DNA of 64,000 nt. It comes from Bradyrhizobium icense (GTDB lineage Bacteria; Pseudomonadota; Alphaproteobacteria; Rhizobiales; Xanthobacteraceae). Both the position numbers and the translations under genes were made by a program. Shown piece by piece: positions 1 to 8,833 of the stretch (the stretch's first letter is position 1; the number at the start of each line of letters is the position of its first letter). Location: positions 3,224,001 through 3,288,000 of the forward strand of contig NZ_CP016428.1 of the NCBI RefSeq assembly GCF_001693385.1, read 5' to 3'. The notes under the pieces are model-generated. The model searched no databases. It was given only the letters and a program-made list of their open reading frames with translations, and was not told the origin of the DNA.

Positions 1-812
1 TAGCCGCCTTCGCGCGGGATCACGATGATGCTGCCGTCTCGGGCCGACTGGATCAGCACCTTGAAGCGGATGTCGGGGAAGTCGGTGACGGCAAGGACGT
101 CCATGACGCCCCAGGCATGGTTGGCGGAATCGCCGCGCAGCTCGCGCCCGATCGACTTGCGCACCGTGCTGCGCGCGCCGTCGCAGCCGACGACATAGCG
201 CGCCTTGATGGTCTCGACCTCGCCCTCGTGCCCGGCATCGAGCCGTTCGAGGCGCACGGTCACGGCGTGATCTTCGAACTGTGCCGCCGGCGCGATCGAA
301 AGATCCAGCAATCGCCGTGAATAATAGGGCTCGAGCTTCGCCGGCGATTTGCGCATGACATCGAGGTAGCAATCATGCACGCGCGCCTGGTTCAGGATCA
401 GGTGCGGCATCTCCGACAGCCCGTCCTCGACGTCCTGAACACGGCCGCTGCGCACGATGTTTTCGGGCTTGCGATCGTCCGGCTTCCAGAACATCGTTTC
501 GGTGATCCAGCAGGCTTCCTTCAGCACGCGCTCGCCGAAACCGAAGGCCTGAAACATTTCCATGGTGCGGCAGGCGACGCCGTCGGCCTGGCCGCGCAAG
601 AGCCGGCTCGGCTTCTGCTCGACGATGCAGGTCTTGATGTCGGCAAACGCTGAAAGCTGCGCCGCCAGCGTCAGGCCCGCCGGCCCGCAGCCGACGATCA
701 GGACATCGACTTCCGCCGGAACAGGGCCGGACATGCCGGAAGGTGCAACCCGCTCGGCGGGATCGGCGATCTCAGGGTCGCCCGGCTCGAATCCATTCAG
801 ATGAAACTGCAT
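1..812 (-). CDS. FAD-dependent aromatic monooxygenase, 3' end cut by window start
   Basis: The reverse strand reads an open frame from ATG at 812 to the window edge, about 270 residues, so the C-terminal half is missing. A Rossmann FAD motif (VLIVGCGPAGLTLAAQL, about residues 37-53) and the second FAD/NADPH signature (VGCDGARSTVRKSIG, about residues 211-225) are visible. They identify a group A flavoprotein hydroxylase of the phenol 2-monooxygenase / 3-hydroxybenzoate 4-monooxygenase type, which hydroxylates an aromatic ring using NAD(P)H and O2 in the cytoplasm. It is divergent from the MarR gene at 992, and the shared intergenic region carries a palindrome, so MarR control is likely (inference). 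The substrate cannot be fixed from this fragment. Confidence 0.85.
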   Translation of the reverse strand, partial: MQFHLNGFEPGDPEIADPAERVAPSGMSGPVPAEVDVLIVGCGPAGLTLAAQLSAFADIKTCIVEQKPSRLLRGQADGVACRTMEMFQAFGFGERVLKEACWITETMFWKPDDRKPENIVRSGRVQDVEDGLSEMPHLILNQARVHDCYLDVMRKSPAKLEPYYSRRLLDLSIAPAAQFEDHAVTVRLERLDAGHEGEVETIKARYVVGCDGARSTVRKSIGRELRGDSANHAWGVMDVLAVTDFPDIRFKVLIQSARDGSIIVIPREGG

Positions 813-919
813 GAGACCTGATCCTCCCGTCCCTGGCCGACCGGAGTTGATTTTGACCGATCGAATTACCCTTCATCTATGGCGTCGGTCACTTGACTGC
901 CCGGCAGATGCCGCCGATA

Positions 920-954
920 TTGATCAGCATGCTGATTATCAGTATGCTTGTCAA
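920..954. promoter_or_regulatory. Overlapping divergent promoters with MarR-type operator
   Basis: A perfect 14-bp palindrome ATCAGCATGCTGAT lies at 923-936. A second, imperfect copy (ATCAGTATGCTTGT) follows in tandem at 938-951. On the + strand TTGATC (920-925) and TATGCT (943-948) are 17 bp apart, a plausible -35/-10 for marR. On the - strand TTGACA (954-949) is followed after 17 bp by CATGCT (931-926), a plausible promoter for the monooxygenase. Both promoters sit on the palindromes, so one bound MarR dimer could block both. The palindromes and spacings are seen in the sequence; the binding protein is inferred. Confidence 0.6.
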
Positions 955-991
955 TTCGAAACCTGCCTTTGAGTTTGCCTTGGAGAATTTG

Positions 992-1459
992 GTGAGAGAC
1001 AACAACGAGATGCCTGGCCATCTGGCGCGCCGCTTCCAGCAGATTGCGGTCGCCGTGTTCCTCGCCGAGGTCGAGCAGGCGGGCTTCGACCTCACGCCCG
1101 TTCAATACGCGGCGCTCGCGGCCATCAAGATGAATCCAGGGATCGATCAGGTGACGCTCGCCGGTCTCATCGCCTATGACCGCACCACCATCACCGGCGT
1201 GGTCGACCGCCTGGTGCAGAAGGGCTTGCTGGTGCGTCACGCGAGCCCTCGCGATCGCCGCGCCCGCGAATTGCAAATCACGGAAGCGGGAAAGCGCACG
1301 CTGCGTGCCATCACGCCGGCCGTCGAGGCGGCCCAGCGCCTCATGCTGCGCGGCCTTAACGAAAAGGAGGGCGCGGAGCTGATGCGGCTGATGCGCAAGG
1401 CGATCGCCGCCGGCAACGAACTAAGTCGCGCGCCGTTGCGGGAGGCGGAGCTGAGGTGA
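992..1459 (+). CDS. MarR-family transcriptional regulator
   Basis: The protein has 155 residues from a GTG at 992. This start is preferred over a TTG at 893 because GGAG (982-985) stands 6 nt upstream and because the longer version would read through the promoter/operator. The winged helix-turn-helix is recognisable: a helix with DQVTLAGLIAYDRTTITGV, then the wing VRHASPRDRRARELQIT with the DxR signature of MarR proteins. MarR regulators are dimers that usually repress a neighbouring divergent gene and release DNA on binding an aromatic ligand. Here the divergent neighbour is an aromatic hydroxylase, which fits a substrate-responsive switch (inference). Confidence 0.85.
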   Translation: MRDNNEMPGHLARRFQQIAVAVFLAEVEQAGFDLTPVQYAALAAIKMNPGIDQVTLAGLIAYDRTTITGVVDRLVQKGLLVRHASPRDRRARELQITEAGKRTLRAITPAVEAAQRLMLRGLNEKEGAELMRLMRKAIAAGNELSRAPLREAELR

Positions 1460-1726
1460 GGACCCAACCCCGTAGGGCAGCTTTCCGCGCTGACGATAAA
1501 AGTTGCCAGTGATCGTAGTGATGCGCTGATGCCTGCCGATCCACGCCGTCGCCGCGAGGCTTTGCAATGGCTGTTCGCGGCGTTCAATTCGGTCGAATGG
1601 TAACGGCAATTGCGCCGACCGTGCATCTAATTCTCACCCGACGCGGGTGACGGATGGGCGATGGGTGATCGATCGGGGCCAAAGGGTGCTGTGCGAATGC
1701 GCGAATTTCAGTAATAATTTCAAGTT

Positions 1727-2076
1727 GATTTGCCCGGCAGTCACGCGCGGAAAAATAAAGCGCTTCTCAGCAAACCCAAATCACCCTTACAACTCCGGCC
1801 ATCCCGTCCCGAGAAGAGGGGCGTTGGCCATCGTCACGAACGTTGGGGCGGGTTGCGGTGGACGCGGCAGCGTCGGGGCGCGAGAGCCGTTCGCAGGGCG
1901 GTTTTACCGTGAGCGAACACAGCGCGCAGGACGTACGGCGCTTAAACGCCTCCGCCAGAATTTTGGCCGGCACGCACTTGGCTGGTCGGAATCTCTGGCG
2001 AAGGAAGCTGCGTACGGCAAAACCGTGTGGTCCTGGCGCCCGTGGCTGGCGTCTTCGCTGGGACGATCCCGCTTCG
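1727..2076 (-). repeat. Bradyrhizobium-type interspersed intergenic repeat, copy 1
   Basis: This block has no convincing gene. Read on the reverse strand it shares ordered segments with 53150-53730: GTCCACCGCA, the 14-mer ACGTTCGTGACGAT (1830-1843 here, 53555-53568 there), CGCCCCTC, then TGATTTGGGT and an AT-rich tail. Both blocks also contain GATTTGCCCG close to one edge. The text resembles long non-coding repeats that I know from Bradyrhizobium genomes, which are often mis-called as ORFs. The edges are approximate. The preceding 1460-1726 holds nothing I recognise. Confidence 0.6.
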
Positions 2077-2415
2077 CTACCCCTGCGGCGCCACCGAAAT
2101 CCCAGCGCAATCCCGCCGGCCCATCAACACGCAGTCCTGGGTCTTGCGGAGATCGGCGATGCTTACCGCAAGCCAAATGCCGATCGCGGTCAGAGCCACG
2201 GTGAAGGCGAGCGCAGCGACATTGGCGAGCATGCGATGACGGAAGTCGTCACCCTCGTCGCGCGATTGCTCGTAGCGGGACAGATCCTTCGCCGCTTGAT
2301 GCTGTTTAGTTTGCTCGGGCGCATCCCGCCCGCCCGGCGGGCGTGCCGAGGTACGCGGCCGGAACTTGAGCACGACGTGCTCATCGTCCGTGGTAATGGG
2401 CCGCTGGGTTTTCAC
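2077..2415 (-). CDS. Small single-pass membrane protein, unknown function
   Basis: The protein has 112 residues. A charged, proline-containing cytoplasmic N-terminus of about 65 residues precedes one hydrophobic segment (about residues 66-88, ANVAALAFTVALTAIGIWLA) and a short tail with two cysteines (CVLMGRRDC). No domain is recognised. The composition and the Cys-containing tail resemble short membrane proteins common in Bradyrhizobium. It is monocistronic as far as can be seen. Two long frames on the opposite strand cover it and are judged to be shadows. Confidence 0.6.
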   Translation of the reverse strand: MKTQRPITTDDEHVVLKFRPRTSARPPGGRDAPEQTKQHQAAKDLSRYEQSRDEGDDFRHRMLANVAALAFTVALTAIGIWLAVSIADLRKTQDCVLMGRRDCAGISVAPQG

Positions 2416-2544
2416 TGCGCTCGTCCGACGAAAAGTCCTGCCGCCTTTTTAGCACGGCGGCAGCGCTTCCAACATGAAATCTTGCCAACCGCAGGACAGC
2501 CACCCGTCTCCGCAACGTCCGATGGAACCGCAACGAAGCCGGGC

Positions 2545-3126
2545 TCAGCCCTGCTTCGGCAGCCGCCCCATCATGTAGAACTCGTCGTTCGGGCGCATCG
2601 CCGTGATGTTGGCCAGCCGGTTCGACAGCGCGAAGAAGGCCGAAATTGCCGCGATATCCCAGATGTCGTCCTCGGAAAAGCCGTGGCTTGCGATCTCGGC
2701 AAAATCGGCTTCCGAAACCTCGTTCGCCGCCCGGCTCACCTTCATGGCGAAGTCAAGCATGGCGCGCTGGCGCTGCGTGATGTCGGCCTTGCGGTAATTG
2801 ACCGCGATCTGGTCGGCGATCACAGGGTTTTTCGCCCGGATGCGCAGGATCGCGCCGTGGGCGATCACGCAGTAATGGCACTGGTTGGCGGCGGACGTCG
2901 CCACCACGATCATCTCGCGCTCGGCCTTGGTCAGCCCGCTGTCCTTCTCCATCAACGCGTCGTGATAGGCAAAGAAGGCGCGAAATTCGTCGGGCCGGTA
3001 GGCCAGCGTCAGGAACACGTTCGGCACGAAGCCGGACTTCTCCTGCACCGCGAGAATTCGCGAGCGGATATCCTCCGGCAGCTTGTCGATGGCGGGCGGC
3101 TGAAATCGCTGGGCAGGCTTGGACAT
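2545..3126 (-). CDS. Peroxidase-related enzyme, AhpD/carboxymuconolactone decarboxylase fold
   Basis: The protein has 193 residues from ATG 3126 (MSKPAQRF). A longer frame to 3174 exists but adds a poor leader. The AhpD signature is present as CHYC with a following histidine (Cys83, Cys86, His90), which in this family gives peroxidatic and resolving cysteines in an all-helical fold. Length and layout match the 'peroxidase-related enzyme' branch, cytoplasmic proteins that reduce hydroperoxides or act in small-molecule oxidation. It is on the same strand as the HerA-like gene, 110 bp downstream of it, and may be cotranscribed. The natural substrate is unknown. Confidence 0.85.
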   Translation of the reverse strand: MSKPAQRFQPPAIDKLPEDIRSRILAVQEKSGFVPNVFLTLAYRPDEFRAFFAYHDALMEKDSGLTKAEREMIVVATSAANQCHYCVIAHGAILRIRAKNPVIADQIAVNYRKADITQRQRAMLDFAMKVSRAANEVSEADFAEIASHGFSEDDIWDIAAISAFFALSNRLANITAMRPNDEFYMMGRLPKQG

Positions 3127-3237
3127 GAAAGGGTTCCGGATCAAGGCCGCGGGATGCGGCGTTGCCGAAACCATATCGCGCTTTGCGGTGAAGTGGATAC
3201 CACCCCGGGCGGAGAATTTGCGCGAAGCTGTCGCGCC

Positions 3238-5019
3238 TCAGCGCAGCGGCTTTTTCAAGAGCGAGAACCGGTCGGGATCGAGCCCCATCGAAGGCTGCAA
3301 CATCGGCGCTTCCACCGGCGTCATGATGCGGGCGGCGGGCCGGTCGCTGATCGAGGGATCGTTCGGCGCGTCGCGGTTGGAGGTGGCGCCGCGCCAGCGG
3401 TCCAGCACCGCGGAGACGAAGTGCATGTCATGGCCGGCGGCGACCGACGGCACGGACGCGATAGTGGCTTCGCTGCGCGGCAGTTGGTGGACCGGAACCT
3501 CCTTGAAGCGCAAGCGCGTCGGCAGGGCCACGCCTTCGCCGAAGGCCAGCACTTCGCGGGTGCCGAGCGAGGGCACGAACGACAACAGGTTGGCGGCGGC
3601 GTCCGAGACTGCCGAGCGCAGCAGCGCCTGGTCGCGGTCGTTGGCAAGGCGCATCGCAAACAGCGTGTTGCACTGGGATATGATGGTGGCGTCGAGTTCT
3701 GCCGGACGCTGGGTGACGAGGCCGAGAAAGACGCCGTATTTGCGCCCCTCCTTGGCGATACGCGAGACCGCCTTGCGCGTCGGCCCGAAGCCGATGTTGC
3801 GGTCGGCAGAGGCGTAACGGTGCGCCTCTTCGCAGACGAACAGCAGCGGCGAGACGCCGTCGCTCCACAGGCCGAAGTCGAACGCCATGCGGCACAAGAC
3901 CGACACCACGGAATCGACGACTTCGGCGGGGAAGCCGGCGAGCTGCATGATCGTCATCGGCCGGCCGTTGGCGGGCAGGCGGAACAGATGGCTGATCACT
4001 TCCGCCATGGTGTCGCCGCCGACATTGGCGTTGTCGAACATGAAGGCGTAGCGCGGATCGTTGCGCACGGTCTCGATGCGCGAAATCAGCTTGTGATAGA
4101 TGATGCGCGAGGAGCGGTTCTCCAGCTTGCCCATCCGTTCGTCGATCAGCGAGATCAGGTCGACGAGGCGATACGGCACCGGCGTATCGACCGTGTAGCC
4201 GACCGACTTGGGATCGATGCGCTTGAGGCCAAGCCGGTCGGAGTTCTGATATTGCGTATAGATGCCCTTCGCCATCGGAATGACTTCGGCGAGGACGTCG
4301 AGCTCTTCCGGCACGCCCGGGCGGCCGCCGAACAGCACGTCGACGATCTCTTCGAAATTGAACAGCCAGAACGGCAGTTTCAAATTGCGCGGGTTGAGCA
4401 CCAGCGCGCGGTCGCCGAAGCAGCGGCCGTATTCGTTGTGCACGTCGAGCAGGAAAACCCGCAGGTTCGGCCGCGCCTTCAGAATCTCGTTGAGCAGCAG
4501 CGACACGCTGGTCGATTTGCCGACGCCGGTGGAGCCGAGGACCGCGAAATGCTTGGAGAGCATCTCTTCGACGTCGACATAGGCGATCACCGAGCGGTCT
4601 TGCTGCAGGGTGCCGACATTGATCTGGTCCGACCCGCTCGGCGCGTACACGGTGCGAAGGTCCTCGGCGGTGACGAGCTCGACGGCGTCCCCGATGGTCG
4701 GATAGTTGGTGACGCCACGCTGGAATTTGGGGCGTTCGCCGCCGGAGATTTCGCCGAGCAGGTCGACCGAGGCACTCGCGATATAGTTGTCGGAGGTCGG
4801 CGTATCCTCGCAGGACACCTCGGTGATCATCGCGATGATGGTGGAACCGGCGCAGCGGATGCTGATGAAGCGGCCGACCGTGGCGCGCACCTCGGAGACG
4901 GGCATCGGGCCCGCCGCCAGAAGTCCAACCCGGGCGAGGGAGCCGCGCACGGAAATCACACGTCCGAAGGATGTCACGGTGTTGAACCTGGATCTCATGA
5001 ATTGGAGTCTGGCCTCCAT
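3238..5019 (-). CDS. HerA-like P-loop ATPase (DUF87 type)
   Basis: The protein has 593 residues; an alternative start is ATG 4998. An N-terminal beta-rich HAS-barrel-like region (about 10-130) precedes an FtsK/HerA-class ATPase with Walker A GSTGVGKST (162-170), Walker B LLFVCEEAH (392-400) and a downstream TQRP motif typical of HerA sensor regions. HerA proteins form hexameric DNA translocases, usually with a NurA nuclease in archaea, or with SIR2 or DUF4297 partners in bacterial defence. No such partner is nearby; the neighbours are an AhpD-like enzyme and a GGDEF/EAL protein. A housekeeping DNA-processing role is therefore as likely as defence. Confidence 0.88.
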   Translation of the reverse strand: MEARLQFMRSRFNTVTSFGRVISVRGSLARVGLLAAGPMPVSEVRATVGRFISIRCAGSTIIAMITEVSCEDTPTSDNYIASASVDLLGEISGGERPKFQRGVTNYPTIGDAVELVTAEDLRTVYAPSGSDQINVGTLQQDRSVIAYVDVEEMLSKHFAVLGSTGVGKSTSVSLLLNEILKARPNLRVFLLDVHNEYGRCFGDRALVLNPRNLKLPFWLFNFEEIVDVLFGGRPGVPEELDVLAEVIPMAKGIYTQYQNSDRLGLKRIDPKSVGYTVDTPVPYRLVDLISLIDERMGKLENRSSRIIYHKLISRIETVRNDPRYAFMFDNANVGGDTMAEVISHLFRLPANGRPMTIMQLAGFPAEVVDSVVSVLCRMAFDFGLWSDGVSPLLFVCEEAHRYASADRNIGFGPTRKAVSRIAKEGRKYGVFLGLVTQRPAELDATIISQCNTLFAMRLANDRDQALLRSAVSDAAANLLSFVPSLGTREVLAFGEGVALPTRLRFKEVPVHQLPRSEATIASVPSVAAGHDMHFVSAVLDRWRGATSNRDAPNDPSISDRPAARIMTPVEAPMLQPSMGLDPDRFSLLKKPLR

Positions 5020-5453
5020 TATGGTCGGCCCCGACTAGCGAAACGGTTAAGCCGCAGAGGTTTCGCATCAGCTAAATCTGCGGCATCTCGGTCAGGATCC
5101 GTTTTTGCAGCGGAGCCCGGTCCGACGCTCCGAGTGCGAGTTAGGCTTGGAAAATCAGGGCTTTCTCGCATTTGTTGGCACGCGCGAGCCGGGCTGCGAA
5201 TTAATCTCTCGTTTACCATTTCGAAGGAGAGGACCAGCCGAGGGTCACCTCACGATAACCTGTTATTGGCGAAGGGCGATCGGAACCAGCCCGCGTATTG
5301 ACGTAACCGATTGCTAACCGCAAGTTGTAACGCGCCTTCCATTTGTCCTTCGTACCAATATCGCTGGGCGGGAAACTGGATTCCGGCTTGCGCCTGCATG
5401 ACCGATCGCCGACCGCCTGCAGATTGGCGATTTCGCGTGGAGAAGCATCTCGG
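5020..5453. other. Intergenic region between HerA-like and GGDEF/EAL genes
   Basis: No gene is supported. The segment around 5376-5402 reads like the 'GGATTCCGG...TGCGCC...' repeats scattered in rhizobial intergenic DNA, which is one reason to reject a TTG start at 5343 for the next gene. AT-rich DNA around 5200-5300 may hold the promoters of both divergent genes, but I cannot assign boxes. Confidence 0.4.
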
Positions 5454-7352
5454 GTGGGCATCGAAAGCGACCAGAAATTGCATGGCGGTCCCGCCGACAA
5501 GGCCGGGCTATTTACGCTGCTTGCTGTCTGTGCCGTCCTGCTCGCGACGGCCGTACTCGCGCAATTTGCGGTCTCGACATGGAGCCTTCGCGAACGCGTC
5601 CTGCTGGGGCTCGCCGCCGTTCTTGCCGTCGCCGCCGGACTGTTGCTGCGCCGCGACCGGTTGACAGATCAGCGGCTGGCGGCGGAGCGGCGCCAGCTCT
5701 CGATCGCCGTGAACAATATCCCGCAAGGTCTTGTTCTGTATGATGCAGCCGCGCGGATCATCATCTGCAACCAGCCTTATCTCGACATGTTCGGATTGTC
5801 GCCCGACGTGGCGAAGCCCGGCTGCACCATGCAGCGGCTGATCGCCCATCGGAAGGAAACCGGGTCTTTCGATGGCGACGTCGATGCATTCTGCAACGCG
5901 ATCATCCAGAAAGTATCGCTCGGCAAAGCCACGCGCCAACTTACCAAAGCGCCGGGCGGCCGGGCGATCGAGATCATCAACCGGCCGCTGAAGGGCGGCG
6001 GGTGGGTCGCTACGATCGAAGACATCACCGAGCGCAAGCGCGCGGAAGAGAGGATCGCGCATCTGGCGCACTACGACGGTCTGACAGACCTGCCGAACCG
6101 GATCCTGTTCCGCGAGCGGCTGGAATATTCGCTCAAGGCGTTGCGGGCGGGCGAGCAACTGGCGGCGCTCTATATCGACATCGACGAGTTCAAGAGCGTC
6201 AACGACGCGCTCGGTCATGCGATCGGCGATGAGCTGCTCAAAGGCGTCGCCGATCGCCTGCGCGGCTGCTTGAGGGAAACCGACGTGGGGGCCCGGCTCG
6301 GCGGCGATGAGTTTGCCGTCATTCAAATGCCTATCAAGAATCGCTCGGAAACCACTCGGCTCGTTGACGAAATCCATTCTGCGATCAGGCAGCCCTTTGA
6401 ATGCATGGGGCACCTGATCACCACCGATGCCAGCATCGGAATAGCGCTTGCTCCCGGCGACGGGGTGGACCTCGACCAGTTGTTGAGGAATGCAGACCTT
6501 GCGCTCTACGGCGCCAAGGGCGACGGACGGCGAACCTACCGCTTCTTCGAGACCGGCATGGATCAGCGAGCCAAAACGCGACGAAGCCTGGAGCTCGAGC
6601 TACGGCAGGCGATCAGCGACGGCAGCCTCGAGACCTACTACCAGCCGGTGGTCAATATCGAGGACGGCAAGATCTCATCCTGCGAGGCGCTGTTGCGGTG
6701 GCGGCACCCCGAGCGCGGCATGATCTCGCCGGCGGAGTTCATCCCGATCGCGGAAGATTCTGGCCTCATCAATGAGCTAGGCCAATGGGTACTCAATGCG
6801 GCCTGTGCCGAGGCCGTCAACTGGCCGGATCATGTCCGTGTCGCGGTCAACGTTTCGCCGGTCCAGTTCAGGAGCCAATCGCTGGCGTTGAACGTAGCGG
6901 CGGCGCTGGCCGCCTCCGGCCTGCCTGCCAGCAGGCTCGAGCTCGAAATCACGGAGGCTGTACTCATTCGTGACGACGCGGCGCTGGACGCGCTGCATCA
7001 GTTGCGCAAGCTGGGCGTCCGGATCGCGCTGGACGATTTCGGCACCGGCTATTCCTCGCTCAGCTACCTGCAGCGCTTCCCGTTCGACAAGATCAAGATC
7101 GATCGCTCCTTCATCAGGGATATCGCAGGCCCCGGCGCATCCTCGTCCATCGTCCAGGCCGTGGTGAATATCGCAGCCGCCAGCGACATGACGACGACGG
7201 CGGAAGGTGTCGAAACCGCACAGCAGAGGAACTTGCTGTACATCCTCGGTTGCACCGAGATGCAGGGCTATTTGTTCAGCCCCGCGATATCGGCCGTCGA
7301 GGTGAGGCGACTGTTGCTAACGCATAGCGGCATGGCGATGTCGGCTGCTTGA
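5454..7352 (+). CDS. Membrane-anchored PAS-GGDEF-EAL cyclic-di-GMP protein
   Basis: The protein has 632 residues from GTG 5454, chosen because GGAGAAG lies 8 nt upstream; the frame stays open back to a TTG at 5343. Two adjacent hydrophobic segments (about residues 18-42 and 47-66) are followed by a PAS-like sensor, a GGDEF domain with an intact active-site motif (GGDEF, about 283-287) and an EAL domain with CEALLRW (EAL about 411-413) and DDFGTGYSSL. Such proteins make or degrade cyclic-di-GMP, controlling motility and surface growth. Both catalytic motifs are intact, so either activity may dominate. The PAS ligand is unknown. Confidence 0.92.
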   Translation: MGIESDQKLHGGPADKAGLFTLLAVCAVLLATAVLAQFAVSTWSLRERVLLGLAAVLAVAAGLLLRRDRLTDQRLAAERRQLSIAVNNIPQGLVLYDAAARIIICNQPYLDMFGLSPDVAKPGCTMQRLIAHRKETGSFDGDVDAFCNAIIQKVSLGKATRQLTKAPGGRAIEIINRPLKGGGWVATIEDITERKRAEERIAHLAHYDGLTDLPNRILFRERLEYSLKALRAGEQLAALYIDIDEFKSVNDALGHAIGDELLKGVADRLRGCLRETDVGARLGGDEFAVIQMPIKNRSETTRLVDEIHSAIRQPFECMGHLITTDASIGIALAPGDGVDLDQLLRNADLALYGAKGDGRRTYRFFETGMDQRAKTRRSLELELRQAISDGSLETYYQPVVNIEDGKISSCEALLRWRHPERGMISPAEFIPIAEDSGLINELGQWVLNAACAEAVNWPDHVRVAVNVSPVQFRSQSLALNVAAALAASGLPASRLELEITEAVLIRDDAALDALHQLRKLGVRIALDDFGTGYSSLSYLQRFPFDKIKIDRSFIRDIAGPGASSSIVQAVVNIAAASDMTTTAEGVETAQQRNLLYILGCTEMQGYLFSPAISAVEVRRLLLTHSGMAMSAA

Positions 7353-7439
7353 AACGCCGGGTACCACTTGCTATCGACGGAGAAGGAAAAAACAAGAAAG
7401 CAGGGCAGGGTGGACCGCGATGAGTCGCGATAGCGCATC

Positions 7440-8699
7440 TTGAGCGAGCCCGCGCGATCGTCCGCGCTCGCACCATTCCGCGTCAGGAACTACCGATTTC
7501 AGTGGCCGGCCGATCTGCTCACCTCCTGGGCGTTCGAGATGGAACTGATCATTCTCGGCTGGTATGTGCTGGTCGAGACCGGATCGGTCCTGCTGCTCAC
7601 GCTGTTCGCCTCGCTCGGCTATGTCGGTACGCTGGTCGCGCCGATGTTCGGTGTCGTCGGCGACCGCATCGGCCATCGCGATCTGCTGGCGATAATGCGG
7701 GCGACCTACGCGATGCTGGCGGCGGTGCTGATGGCGCTGGCGCTGTCCGGCCACCTCGCGCCGGTTTATGTGTTCATTGTCGCGGCCGTGATGGGCATCG
7801 TCCGCCCATCGGATCTTGGCGTGCGCGGCGCCCTGGTCGCGACCATCATGCCGCATGGCCAGTTGATCGGCGCGATCAGCATTTCGCGCACGACAATGGA
7901 TACCGCGCGCATCGCCGGCGCGCTGAGCGGCGCCGGATTGTTTGCCTCGCTCGGCATGGGTCCGGCCTATGTGGCGATCGTCTGCCTCTATCTTACCGCC
8001 ACCGCGCTGACGCTGTGCATCATGGCGCCGGCAAGACCGGATGCGGCGGGCGAGGCTGCCGGCGAGGCGTTGCAGCGCTCGCCCCTGCGCGACCTCAAGG
8101 AAGGTGTTGCCTATGTCTGGACCACACCGCGGATGCAGGCCGCGCTCTGGGTGGCTTTCCTGGCCAATTTGACGGCCTATCCGCTCTCCAACGGGTTGCT
8201 GCCCTATATCGCCAAAGCGATCTACGGCACCAACCAGACCGGCCTTGGCTATCTGTCGGCGAGTTTTGCGATCGGCTCGCTGGCCGGTTCGATCGTATTG
8301 AGCCTGATCCGCGATATCCGGGTGGCGCGACTGATGATCGCCGCGACCGTCGTCTGGTATGCGACCTTGCTGGTGTTTGCGCAGATGCAGACGGTGCCGA
8401 CCGCGATCGTGTGCCTGGTGGTGGCGGGTTTTTCGCAAAGCCTCGCCATGATCTCGATCGCCGTCATCCTGATGCGGACCGCGAGCGAGAATTTCCGCGG
8501 CCGGGTGATGGGCGTGCGCATGATGGTGATCTACGGCCTGCCGATCGGGCTGCTGGCTGCCGGCAGCCTGATCGACGAGATCGGATTTGCCGCGACCGGC
8601 ACACTCTACGCGGCGGCCGGTCTCGCGCTAATGCTCGCGATCGTGCTGCACTGGCGCGCCGATCTCTGGCACGTGCACGCGCCGGCGAATGCGCGGTGA
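7440..8699 (+). CDS. MFS transporter
   Basis: The protein has 419 residues with about 12 hydrophobic segments and an MFS loop motif GDRIGHRD after helix 2, typical of the drug/metabolite exporter branch (MFS_3, EntS-like). The only in-frame start is TTG 7440. It overlaps the stop of an 8-codon reading frame that starts at ATG 7420 (TTGA overlap), so translational coupling to a leader is possible. It lies 134 bp upstream of the TetR gene on the same strand and may be part of the regulon that TetR controls. The transported compound is not known. Confidence 0.88.
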   Translation: MSEPARSSALAPFRVRNYRFQWPADLLTSWAFEMELIILGWYVLVETGSVLLLTLFASLGYVGTLVAPMFGVVGDRIGHRDLLAIMRATYAMLAAVLMALALSGHLAPVYVFIVAAVMGIVRPSDLGVRGALVATIMPHGQLIGAISISRTTMDTARIAGALSGAGLFASLGMGPAYVAIVCLYLTATALTLCIMAPARPDAAGEAAGEALQRSPLRDLKEGVAYVWTTPRMQAALWVAFLANLTAYPLSNGLLPYIAKAIYGTNQTGLGYLSASFAIGSLAGSIVLSLIRDIRVARLMIAATVVWYATLLVFAQMQTVPTAIVCLVVAGFSQSLAMISIAVILMRTASENFRGRVMGVRMMVIYGLPIGLLAAGSLIDEIGFAATGTLYAAAGLALMLAIVLHWRADLWHVHAPANAR

Positions 8700-8791
8700 T
8701 ATGACCGCGCCCGCCGGCCAGCGAAAGCAGGGCGGCGGCGATGGCGATTGTTCCAGGTGAAATCCAGATGTTTGTTGACCGGACCTGATAT

Positions 8792-8809
8792 TTTGTACAG
8801 ATGTACAAA
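8792..8809. promoter_or_regulatory. Inverted repeat, probable TetR operator
   Basis: TTTGTACA-GA-TGTACAAA is a perfect 8-bp inverted repeat with a 2-bp spacer, placed 25 bp before the tetR start at 8834. A TTGACC element at 8775-8780 may be the -35 box, so the palindrome would cover the -10/start region. Autoregulation by the adjacent TetR protein is inferred from position. The ATG at 8801 falls inside the palindrome, which argues against it as the gene start. Confidence 0.6.
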
Positions 8810-8833
8810 TCTCGAGGGCGGAAAGCAAATGCC

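Noticed and set aside
1843..5301. 1152-codon open frame on the + strand
   Set aside because: It runs antisense through the AhpD-like and HerA-like genes and the repeat; its translation is Arg/His/Gly-rich without any domain. A high-GC shadow frame.
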